A DNA stretch of 64,000 bases from Chondrus crispus (Eukaryota > Rhodophyta > Florideophyceae > Gigartinales > Gigartinaceae): NCBI RefSeq assembly GCF_000350225.1, contig NW_005179310.1, positions 124,001-188,000 on the forward strand, written 5' to 3'. A program made the position numbers and the translations under genes. Under the pieces are notes generated by a model. The model was not told the origin of the DNA. It made no database searches and was given only the letters and a program-made list of their open reading frames with translations. Positions 43,725-53,742 of the stretch are shown here, piece after piece. Position 1 is the first letter of the stretch. Each line of letters starts with the position of its first letter.

Positions 43725-45405
43725 ATAAATCTGACCTTCCTGTTCGGCCGGCGATGGCCGATCGGCCATCGCCGGCCGAGAGTCAGCAAATGACTCTGTC
43801 ATCATCATTCGATGTTGTCCGGCGCGCGATTGCGCCGGTCGGGTCGGCGGCTTCAAAATGCCGACCTGCCTTTTTCCGCCATTTTTGGCGTTTCTTCCGC
43901 CACTGAGGCGGGCCCGAAGAGCATCGCCTTCATTCCAGGCGTACTGGACGATATCCAGGAACGTGATTCCGTCACGACGACTTCGTCCCATTCGACGTTC
44001 TATCTCGCGATAGCGCGATACGAGAGACCGGATTCCCGGATTGAGCCCGTCAATGAACATTGTAATTCGTTCATCGGCGTCGTGCACGTTACCGCAACGA
44101 AACTCCGCGTCCAACAGACGAGCGCTGTAACGTGTTTCTGATTCTTCCGCATTTTGGAGCACGTCTCGAAGATCGAGTACTGCACCGCTGATGGCGTCGT
44201 TTGTGGCGTAAGTGCGTAGCAGGTACTGTACCGCTTCGGGCCAGTACGAAATTCCTCCATCGAATGAGTCCATCTGCATTGTCGCATCGAACTGCGTTCT
44301 TGCCTGGCCTTACAGAAAATACTTCACTGCTACCAGTGCCTGGGACTCCTTCATGGAGTTGGTCTCACATTTCTCGACGAAACGAGATAGAAAACCCAAA
44401 ATCTTAATGGGATCACTCCCGTCGAAATGGAGTTTTGGAGCACCCGTTTGGATGGATCTAATGTGATCCTTGACTTTACGGGTTTCACGCCCACTTCGGC
44501 GTTTGTGACGCCTTGTCAGCTTGTAACGGCGATAGTCCAGAGCGCCATCGAAGAGGCGATTTGTGGGTCGAAGCACTTTCAGTCCGGGGTGCTTCTGCCC
44601 AAGTTGGCGAACGTGCCTCCCGTCTTGCGGCGTTCATCTGCGGCGCTCAACAGCATCCTCACTCGAAGCTTCCTCGTCATCTGACGGGTCCGACTTGCAG
44701 TCGTCAAAATCGTCAAGGGACGGAGGGTATGGATTCCAATCAGGATCATAGCGATCCTTCCTGCTCTTGCGCGATTTTCGCGACTCTCGAGATCTCCTCG
44801 ATTGCTCGACAATGTGGCGTTCGAAATCTTGAGCTCCTCCTCTCGGAGTATTTTCCGGGCAACTCGGGTTCATCTTGTTCTTCGAGGTCGGCCTCGTCAC
44901 CTCCATCGTGGAGTTGCTCCTCGACTGATTCGAGTCTTCTGATCATCCGAGCCAGTACATCGCGGGTAGTTATTGTGAGAGACCCGTCGATGGCGTCCGG
45001 AATCGGGAAATCCTCCAGAACGGAGTTAACGTCGCCGCGTAGAAGGCGAAGCTCGGCGTCTGCGCCGTCATGACGCGCCTCCATCGTGAAGATCTTATCA
45101 CGCAGAACCGTGAGAGTATATTCAATGTGAAGTGTACGTTCGCGAACGAGGGCGGCCACAATTGCCTCGACGTTGGCTATCTTCCCAACTTCTGGGTTAA
45201 ACGCCGCGCTGCTCGCACTAAGCTTCTCCATTATCGGAGTTGGTTGGTCTTGATCTGGCTGCGCATCCTCAACCACCGCTGGGAGCGGATCGGTAACTCT
45301 TGGAGTATGTCGCCCATCTGGGCGCGGCGCTCGATTGCTCTGCGTACTGCTCGCGGCTCGAGTCTTGACGCCAGGAAGGCGGGGTTTTCGTGAATTGTTC
45401 ATCGT
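43725..45405 (-). mobile_element. Ty3-like gag (element D), truncated
   Basis: The minus-strand gag begins MNNSRKPRLPGVKTRAASST near 45405, just inside the primer site. The N-terminal part is coiled-coil-like. The capsid domain (LFDGALDYRRYKLTRRHKR, LHFDGSDPIKILGFLSRFVE, QYLLRTYATNDAISGAVLD) runs to about 43725, where gag similarity ends. No protease or pol remains. It resembles the gags of elements C and F. Broken, about two breaks plus loss of the left half. Sequence at 43430-43724 to the left is unrelated and unassigned. Confidence 0.75.
43745..43778. repeat. 34-bp perfect palindrome
   Basis: The arms CGGCCGGCGATGGCCGA and their exact complement meet without a spacer. It lies in the gag coding part of element D, near where gag similarity ends. 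Confidence 0.9.
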
Positions 45406-45416
45406 GTGTCCACTTC

Positions 45417-45434
45417 TTCTAGGTCGGGAGACCA
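45417..45434 (-). other. Primer-binding site, element D
   Basis: Minus-strand TGGTCTCCCGACCTAGAA, three bases inside the LTR starting at 45438. Confidence 0.8.
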
Positions 45435-45437
45435 AAA

Positions 45438-46159
45438 TGTAGTGCAGTGCACCTCCACACCACCAACGAGGCCGTGAATCTCGCTGTGGAAAGCGCGACG
45501 CAAGGCACAGTCACCACCAGGGTGTTCGAGTCCCTCTGTCCGGGTAACTCAGGGGAATCGACGCGGTACCGCGGGTATATCGCTCTGTGCGCGTAGGGGT
45601 GCACTCCAGCGGGAGTGCGCTAGAAGGAGTAAACAACAAGAAGAAGAAAGAAGAACGAAGAAGAAAGATAGTGTAGAAATGTAGAAAATAGGGGAAAAAG
45701 TAAAGGAAAAACAAGAAAAAGGATGACGACGAAAGGTGCAGGTACCAGACTTAGCCAATTAGATAGGAACCGTTGAGGATCCTACCAGAGATGGGGTCCG
45801 ATCACCTGATGCCTCTTTACTGTAGCGCCTTCCGACACCCGACCTATATAGACCGAGCGCCGTCGTCGGCGTCGGTTACTAAATGGGTAATTAATAATTA
45901 ATTATTGTCATTAGAATTACCACTTGGCCATAGACGCTAATTAGCGTAGAAACTTGTGGACACCACGTATGTATACGTGTCGCACACGTGTTGTACACGT
46001 ATCATATGCGTGTCATACGACTGTCATACACGTGTGGCCCCATGTAGTACACGTGGGGTACCTTCCCAAGTGTGCGCGCACAGTACACGTGTCAAAGGAG
46101 GGGAGCGCGGCCCCAAGACGGCGGTGACTAGGCGTACAGTATAGGGTCACTGCACTACA
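45438..46159 (-). mobile_element. 5' LTR of element D
   Basis: 722 bp. TGTAGTGCAGTG at the start and CACTGCACTACA at the end are exact 12-bp inverted termini. Inside are a purine-rich stretch (45630-45725), a minus-strand TATA-like CTATATAGG (45842 region), an AATTAATAATTAATTATT block and several ACACGTGT motifs. It is inserted in the 3' interior of a family-A element. Confidence 0.8.
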
Positions 46160-46884
46160 CAGGGGCTTCGGTCCCGGCATCGCGCGGGCGAGTAAGGAAA
46201 GAGGACGGAAGGGAACCGCGCGGTCAGATAGGTGGCCGCTACGGGGACGTAGCAAAAGGTAAGGAAGGGGGTCTGTGGTACAACAACCGGCGCCCGCAGT
46301 GGTTAATAATCTGGCCGCCGGAACGGTGTACACGTGGCGGAGTGCCCACCTGTGCGGAGCGCACGGGCATGCTGAACGGTCGTGACGTGATGTACGTGTG
46401 CAGTAGCACACGTGTCGCCCGTGCGGTAGTTTGTGGATATTACGCGTGTGCTGTAACGCACACGTGTAGTAGCACGGCCCGCAGAGTAGTTAGCAACTGT
46501 GGGGCTAACATTTTAATTGTGTACAGTACCCGGCACGCACTAGGCGGCAGGTACTGTATTGGGACAGGTGTCTGAGGCATCCCTCTAAGGGGTTAAGAGC
46601 TGACACTCGTCCCCAGCAATAAACTGGGGGAACCTCTCCCCCGTCCCCTTCGCGCCTAATCTACGACCGTTCGGTAGTTTTACCAGCGCTGGCTTCTAAC
46701 CCGTTACCGGTGGCCTCCGTTTACGCATCACGGAGCGACTGCGCATAGCCGGCCACGTGTGCTACTTCCTTTTCGCGAGCTCGTCCGTATCGGTTAATTC
46801 GCGCGCGGCGCGGTTGCGTCGCGTACTCCCTCGGCGAAACCTCCGTCTCTCATCAAACCCAGGGACGAGAAGAGATGTCTCACA
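46160..46884 (+). mobile_element. Family-A 3' interior, polypurine tract and LTR
   Basis: The interior piece (46160-46273) ends in the polypurine tract AAAAGGTAAGGAAGGGGG. It is followed by an LTR at about 46274-46884 that begins TGTGGTACAAC and ends in TCTCACA. Both parts align block by block with 2500-3163. The left side is cut by the LTR of element D. Sequence at 46885-47302 holds no recognisable gene. Confidence 0.7.
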
Positions 46885-47304
46885 CTCGGTATGATAATTT
46901 TATGAAAGGCGGAACCACCCATCAAGTGGAATCAAAGGTGTTCTCTTGTGCAGGTTCTGCTTACCGAGAGATGATTGTACCAATGCCCGTGAAGCGAGGG
47001 CAAGAACCCTCACTGCGACCAAGGTGCATGTAGCACAATGAAGATGGCCGCACCAGTACTGGGCGGGAATCGAGAATCGGGAGTCGCGCCTGACCACAGT
47101 AGTAAGATGTATACCGACATGTGGGACACGAAGTCAGTTGGACACATGGTCAGCGCATGGCAAGGTGGCCACGAGAGTTCTCATGTGCAGTAGGTGCCAC
47201 CAGCTAGTATTGTTGTACACGTGGTGCGCGACCGGTCAGTGGGTTAAAACACAGTAGTCAAAGTTTAGTTACTGTAGGCTACGGGAAGCCGGAAGCAGTA
47301 CGTA

Positions 47305-49770
47305 CCCTTCCCGAGTGGGTCAATTTGGTAAACCACTTTCGTTTTTTGCCACAACGCGTGTATGGCAGCACCAATCACCTTCACAGATTGTTCACAGCCT
47401 TCCAGCCATATGAAAGAGCCCGAAAGCTGGCCAGTTTATTGGCTAGAAGACATTAATCAAATTCTTTAACACTAACCTTCCGGACCGCAGCAGTAAGCAA
47501 AATTAGGGAAATGGGTTAATTTGGTAATGTACCTTTCTCCGTCGCAAGAACCAAGAGTGCGCCCGCGGCACTGCTCTCATCATAGTCAGATTGCTCCCCA
47601 ACAGTTAGGACGGGAGTACGATCCTGGAGACATGGCCTCGCCACTTTTCGCAAAGCGGTGCTGCCGTTTCGCTTCCGTTTGCGCTCAGAAGCAGCGAGTC
47701 GCTTCGCCTCTTGAACGGCTTCCCGTTCTTTTTTACGCGTCTCTATTTCGATACGCTTCTGCTTCTTTTCTGCGTCTCTTTGCAGCTTCTTCTGCAGCCT
47801 TTGTGCCTTCTTTTTGACAGCTTCTCGCTCCTTCGTTTCGGCAGCAACAACCGCTGCTCCCTCTTTCTCCCTTCGGCGGAAAATGAGATCATCGACAGTC
47901 AAATAAATTGCCGGCGTTCCACCAGACAGGTCCTTGCCTCTAGTTGCTTCTACCTTTTTGCGGCTGGCAGCCTTGGGCTGCACGGCCTCCATTAAAACTC
48001 TGTTAACAGTTTTGCGCCCATGTAGCAAGTACTCAGACGCACGGAGGGCAAGGCATGGCGACGTTTCCTTCTCAAAAATGCTCTTAATCTTTGTAAATGT
48101 TTCCCTATCCGTGTGACGACGGGCAACAGCATTGATGCGCGAAGCGACACTGCCGTTTTCCAAACGTCGCTCAATTAATTTTCCTTTTCCTTTAGAGAAA
48201 CGATCCAAGAAGCGATAGTCCATAGGCCACAAACCGGTCCGCTCGAAGCTTTTTTTGATGGAGTGTACAGTTATCTCGTGGAAGGCTGCTGTACCAACCA
48301 TCAGACCACACCGAACAGTACGCGTGTCGAGATGGGTAGCTTTGACGATGTTGTCTCTGGCATTTCTTATTGCTCTTTTGTACAATTTGTTGATCTGTTG
48401 ATGGCATGGCTGCAAGAAGTGTGTGGTGTTTGAAGGCGACTGTACCACTGCACACTTCAAATTCTTGCACTGTTCTAGCCATTGCCATCCTTCACGGGAT
48501 GAATGGACATCCAACGTGAGACAATACTCGTCTTCTGCTAGAACGAACTTGCGCACGAAGCGGTTAACATGCTCGATCACGAACTTGATGAGCCGTTTTT
48601 CCATGCTACCATTTTCAGAGGTCATGACGACCGCGCCATCCGGCCACCACTTTGCGTTTTTCAACCAGGCTAGAGTTGGGATTTCTTCTACAATCTCATC
48701 TTTAGTAAGTGGTTCCAGCCAAGAAGACATGACATTCTTTCCAGATACAAGGAAAAAAGGGGGGGCCTTTAGTCCTGAGGCCGAAACGGCGATGATAGCA
48801 GTAATGTGCTTATTCATCTTTGAGGCGTGGCATGCTGAGTACCCTCCGTGGTGCGTGTCTGCTGCTCCAAACACCTTCTTTTTCCTCCCATATTCACATG
48901 AAACCGCCGTCTCATCAAGGTTCCACAATCGATGAGGGTTCTGAAAAATACCTGGGAAGTCATTCCCGACATCCCGAAGCACTTTTGCGAAGCTGGCAAC
49001 GTGGTCATAATTTTCTGCATGAAGTTTCGCAACGTCTTTGTTCTCGACGTTCCTGTACGTTATATCCCTGTTAACAGCTCTCCAGTGTCGAATAGCATCA
49101 GCCGAAGGCAGTCCAGTGTCAGTGCGGAAGGTCTTCCGTCCGTCTGAAGCAATTTCGTACATAACACTCCTCATATCTTCAACACTCATGGCGAACCCGT
49201 GCTTGGCGGCATACTTGATACGGTCCTTGATCATAACGGATTCGTCTCTTGATATGACTGGCTTCCTCCCTGCCCGATTCATGGATGGGGTGAGAAGTTT
49301 CTCTTGCAGGGATTCATCTTTCGCCTGCACAGCATAGTACAAGCGGTCAACAGTGGCCCTCGAAACGCCGGTTTGTCGCACCGCTTGTGAGCGCAGTATA
49401 TCTTTTTTGAGCAATGCGACTGCTTGGGTACGACTATGGGCAGTTGCTTTGTCTCGTGCGACTCGATGGCGCTCAGCAGCGGCTTGTGTAGTCAAAGAGC
49501 GCGGCATATCGGTGGGTGCAGCCGAGTAGATTGTTGCGGGACAGGGAATTGCCATCATGGGAAGATGGCAGTAATGCCGTGCTGTCGTGGCGAAAGAGCT
49601 CGTTTTTGAATCTGGGCGGGCTTCGGGCTGCACGGACGCCCTCAGAGTGGTGGGAGAGTTTGAAAGAGGTTTAGGCGGGCAAGTTGGGGACCGAGGGGCG
49701 AGTAAGAAATACTGTTCAAAACAGATTTCCAAATTGACCCCTTTTCCCAAATTGACCCATTCGGGAAGGG
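47305..49770 (-). mobile_element. pogo-like DNA transposon, full length (copy 1)
   Basis: The left end CCCTTCCCGAGTGGGTCAAT is matched by the complement of ATTGACCCATTCGGGAAGGG at the right end, about 25-bp termini with one or two mismatches. Both are flanked by TA (47303-47304 and 49771-49772), the target site of the Tc1/mariner-pogo superfamily. Diverged internal copies of the GGGTCAATTTGG motif occur near 47511 and 49730. It carries one transposase frame. Confidence 0.88.
47516..49558 (-). CDS. pogo-like DDE transposase with third catalytic Asp replaced
   Basis: This 680-residue frame (MMAIPCPATIYSAAPTDMPR) contains a helix-turn-helix N-terminus (about 20-90), then a DDE_1-type catalytic domain. 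The first Asp is in RLWNLDETAV (about 215) and the second in LTLDVHSSREGW (about 350). The third site reads LQPCHQQIN (His about 386), where the copy at 53743-55905 has LQPCDQAIN and the family expects Asp. The second motif also has Val for the usual Gly (LDGHxS). A long Lys/Arg/Glu coiled tail follows (about 540-640). The frame continues upstream to 49969, but that part lies outside the inverted terminus, so I start at 49558; 49507 (MPRSLTTQ) is the alternative. If read correctly, the protein should bind DNA but be catalytically dead. Confidence 0.85.
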   Translation of the reverse strand: MMAIPCPATIYSAAPTDMPRSLTTQAAAERHRVARDKATAHSRTQAVALLKKDILRSQAVRQTGVSRATVDRLYYAVQAKDESLQEKLLTPSMNRAGRKPVISRDESVMIKDRIKYAAKHGFAMSVEDMRSVMYEIASDGRKTFRTDTGLPSADAIRHWRAVNRDITYRNVENKDVAKLHAENYDHVASFAKVLRDVGNDFPGIFQNPHRLWNLDETAVSCEYGRKKKVFGAADTHHGGYSACHASKMNKHITAIIAVSASGLKAPPFFLVSGKNVMSSWLEPLTKDEIVEEIPTLAWLKNAKWWPDGAVVMTSENGSMEKRLIKFVIEHVNRFVRKFVLAEDEYCLTLDVHSSREGWQWLEQCKNLKCAVVQSPSNTTHFLQPCHQQINKLYKRAIRNARDNIVKATHLDTRTVRCGLMVGTAAFHEITVHSIKKSFERTGLWPMDYRFLDRFSKGKGKLIERRLENGSVASRINAVARRHTDRETFTKIKSIFEKETSPCLALRASEYLLHGRKTVNRVLMEAVQPKAASRKKVEATRGKDLSGGTPAIYLTVDDLIFRRREKEGAAVVAAETKEREAVKKKAQRLQKKLQRDAEKKQKRIEIETRKKEREAVQEAKRLAASERKRKRNGSTALRKVARPCLQDRTPVLTVGEQSDYDESSAAGALLVLATEKGTLPN

Positions 49771-49821
49771 TACAGCTACTGTAGACTACCAGGAGCCACC
49801 GCCCCTCCAGAAGGTATAAGA

Positions 49822-50010
49822 CATGTAGGGGTTGTCGCCTCGATTCGAGTGCAGACACGACAAGTAGGGGTTGTCGCCTCGATTCGAGTGCAGACACGCG
49901 CCGAGTGCAGATATGAGCACCGAGGCTTGCCGAGGGCCTCATATCGCACGACGCACAGCGTGTCTGCACGATGGGATCGAGGCGACAATATGCTTGTCTA
50001 TCGGCTGCTA
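49822..50010. repeat. 40-bp duplication inside a larger inverted repeat
   Basis: GGGGTTGTCGCCTCGATTCG followed by AGTGCAGACACG occurs twice, 40 bp apart (about 49826 and 49866). It is answered on the other side by CGTGTCTGCA and GATCGAGGCGACA (49958-49991). It looks like a small foldback element next to the pogo copy. Confidence 0.7.
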
Positions 50011-51864
50011 CAGCGACTGTCAGCCATTGTAATTACAGTACAATTGTTGGCTTGATTATTGTCTGCACTATGGTGCAGACATTTTCGGCAGTAGTGCGGA
50101 CATCTGCAATTTTTGCACTGCACTGAACCCCCGCCAAGCCCTTTTCAGTAACATTACGGTTTTCCCCAAAACCTGTGAATGTCACCGCTGTCACGGCGCG
50201 TATGTCCCCGTCAGCCGGTAGACAAGAGGGATTTGGAGTGGAGGTACATAGAGACAGTCACGCGTCCCTTTATTCATATCCTCAAACTTCGACCGTACGG
50301 ATGGTGAGCCATATCGGCTCCCAGCCTGCCACCGGCTATACTGCCCTACACACCAGTATGGCTCTGCGAGTCCAGTGCAGGGTACCCACCTTGTTTTGTG
50401 CTTCTCACAGTTCGGACAATTCTACCTGGCGCTCGGACGTAGTGATACCCCTGGCTACATCATTTAGGTACAATCTGTTCTCCCTTTCCGTTCTCGGTTC
50501 AGAGATGCAAGCGCTTGTATCAAAGTGCAGACACGATGCACCACCAGACCAGACTGCAACTGTTGGCGTGCTTTCCCTGTCGTTCCTGATGCACTTCTTC
50601 CATCCACATCCCCCGTGACGCTTGCCTGTCAGTGGTCGTTTCCTGAGCTGTGAACCGAACGCCCGGACAGTTTCCCATTCCAACCGCTAGCCCCGTCATT
50701 TGGCGGTCTCGCCCGATTTTGTTGCGAGCTCCCGTGACAGCCCGTCCCATGGACAGGCCACACAAATACCGTTATCGCTGTTCTTCTGCAGAACTAACAC
50801 TCATCAGTCCACGGTACCCCTCACCGGCCCCAGTCTGCCGTTGAAACAGTTGAGGCGCACGCCCCAGGACAAGAAGAGGACAATATGCCACTTGCAGCGT
50901 AGAAAGCAATCTGCCAAGTGCAAAAGTACAGGTTTTAGGTGGTCAGACATGATCTGTTCTGGGAGTATATGAAATGACCAATTGGGTGGTTTTGTGTATG
51001 TAGGCGTGAAAAATCACTTCGCATGTGGCGCGGAGAAACGGGCACAGGCAAACAAGCAATGAACAGAAGATGCTAAGTTCACTCTTCTCAGGTTCTTTCA
51101 CTCTCTCTGATATGCTGCTCTACTTTAATAGGCGCTCGCCTATGTCAGAATCGCCTGCAAATTGCTGCTGTCGTCTTGCCATTGCCTCGCGTCCTTCCGC
51201 ATAGAGGTTGCTTGCGCTCTAATGTTTGGCGCAAATGTCATTGTTTGTCACCAGTTGCTGCCACCATACCTCCATTCCCTCGCTTCTGCGTTACATCTTA
51301 TCTCGCTTTGTTGTGGTTTCCCGGCTGCTTTTCGTTGAAACTTTTGCACGCTTGTTGCATTCATTGACATGGCTTCGAATTGCTTTTTTGTTGCCCTCGT
51401 TCGCTGTTGGGTGTAGAACTCGGTATGCTGTACACGTTTATCTAAATGTCCGATGTAGGTATAGCACGTGTGTGCGTTTTGGTGTGGATCTGCTTAGACG
51501 CGGAAGCTCGTACGAATAATCGGGATTGGATCCGTTGTAAACAATCCATCTTCGATTTACGATCCAATTCCCAAATGCCATTTCACAGCAGTAGTGCAGT
51601 TTTTGCGGCCTTCTGGTACCCTTCTCACTGGTATAATTTGGGTAATTGCATATTTTGGGCACCATTCAAATAACATTCCAGTGGATATCGATCTTCTCGG
51701 ATCAATCCCACATCCACATCAGATCTTCAAACTTCCACGGCTCTCTGCCGTGGCCCCTCCATCTACTCTGATCGCTCTCACTAGAATGACATGCCGCCCT
51801 CCATGCGGACACAAACACTATCCACCAAGAAGCGAATCGCCCAAGGGAAAGTCGAACGCGTTCG
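50011..51864. other. No recognisable gene
   Basis: Intergenic sequence of moderate GC. Frames up to 147 codons are open, but none has a domain or protein-like composition. Confidence 0.5.
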
Positions 51865-53110
51865 ATGGGAAAGGGTTTGCCCATGTATCAAAAAGAAAAT
51901 TCAGCCCTAAACGCATCCCGAAATAACGATGTCTCCCGCACGACCGCAACACGCACCAAGAAAGCCGATGACACAGCCATTACCGTTGAGCCTGAAAAGC
52001 TCCTCGATCCCGAAGTGCACCATCCTGATCCGAGATATGTGGGTTCCCGCTTCGAGGAAAACTTCCTTGTCGATCGAGCTCTTGAAGCCGCACTAAAGGG
52101 CCTCGCAGTAGGTAACACAACCATGACGTCCGTACACGCACGCATTTGCGCTGGCAGAACCCCAAGTTGTACCAGGGGAGGGCCTTCTGCCGACACCAGC
52201 AGAGCTTTTCGAGCGCGAAATCGATGCCTATCCCACCGTGTTGCCAAAACCGTGCCCACGGGCCGGCATGTAGCTCAAACTTACGAGCATTTCGCAACTT
52301 TGGAGCGCGAACTCAAGAACGTTCAAGCTGAAGAGCCAGCTCTATTTTCGGATCCTCGGCGCATCTGGAAATGGGACGAAACATGTGTTTCATGGGAGTA
52401 TGGACGCAGAATTAGATGTTATGCTTCATCATCTTCTAACAATGGAGGAGATAGGAGAAGTATAAGGGACTAAGGCCAGCATGATACTGTCGGAATTTAC
52501 ATTGCAGCTTGTGGAAACATTGCCCCACTGTTTTTGGTAGCATCCGGAAAGAAGGTGGTACAGAGTTGGAAGAAGCCGCTCGAAAAACAAGATTTCTCGA
52601 ACCAGGAAGGGGTTCATCATTGGTCGTGTCAGAAAGGATGGTTTTCCCCTGACACTGCTTTGCACGTCACAAAGTGTGGTTCAGTATACAAAGAAATAAT
52701 CTTAAAAAGTCGTGGCGCATATCAACGCACATGTTCGGAAAACTTGCTGAGCCGAGAAGGTCTATTCTTTCATTGGTGGACGGGCACAGTTCCACGAACG
52801 AGATTCAATGGCTAGATGCTTGTCAAGGATGAACATCGTCGTCATGAGGCTTCCATCGAATACAACGCACATGCTGCAGCTCTTCGACCAACTGGTCAGT
52901 AGAAGGTTTCAACAAACCGTTCGAAGAACACGGGATAAACTACTCGCGATGTGTCACATGTCTTCGGAAAATACAGCCAACAGGATAAAGCTGAGCGTTT
53001 CAGGATTCTAGTCTGTCACTGCTGGCAGCGCAAGAAAATCTTTCGTCGCGTGCGGATTATTGCCGATGGACTACAGATTTCTTCATTTCGTAGAACCTTC
53101 AAAGGACAAA
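51865..53110 (+). pseudogene. pogo-like transposase, decayed (copy 2)
   Basis: The plus-strand frame from about 51865 has the middle of a DDE_1 transposase: FSDPRRIWKWDETCVSWEYG (first Asp) to a stop at 52471. It continues in other frames with GIYIAACGNIAPLFLVASGK, then PSNTTHMLQLFDQLVSRRFQ (52808-53011), which keeps the third Asp. Several stops and at least two frameshifts separate the parts. The second Asp motif is not visible. I could not define its inverted termini. Sequence from here to 53740 has no gene. Confidence 0.7.
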
Positions 53111-53742
53111 AGTACCGCTAAAGTATCATGAAACAACCAAAGAAGTGATTACGAAAACGCTTAAGCACCGACAGCAATTTGGAGAAGCGAAAGGACGCGA
53201 CATATTCTGCTGCAGCAACGTATTCAAAAGTTGGCAGTCGGCTCAAATACAGTGTTTCATGCACTTGGCGGGGTCGTTTCTGTTCTTAACTCTAACTACT
53301 AAGTACACAACGTACTGAAAACGCACATCTCTGCCCTAAAAAGGTCAATGGCGACGCAGAAGGCTCGTGAAAATGGCGGTCGGGGCCAAGAGGCGGCTTT
53401 GCTCACTTCGAAAATGAGTGGGCCTCCGCTGCGAGCATGGTAGAGTGCGCGAGGCGATGTAAATACTCATGAAGGGGAGTGTAGGGGCAAAAATGCGATA
53501 AGAGAGTTGAGGGTTCGAGCAGGGAGAAACACGGGTGTGCTACTGTTTGTGGTATCGTGCGCAATTTTGGAGGGTGAGTTCGCTAGATCATTGAACGATA
53601 TTCCGATTGGACTGTGGCAGGAGCTTGGCTTTTACCGGTCAAGAATGTTCATTATGCTCTCGCTCGGAGAGAAAAGAGCACTCTGCGGCGGAAAGCTTAC
53701 TGGATTTGCAGCAATTTCGGTAAGTTGGGCGATGAGGAGGTA

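Noticed and set aside
49559-49969. N-terminal extension of the transposase frame
   Set aside because: It reads through the inverted terminus and TA target site into flanking DNA, so it cannot be part of the transposon's gene.
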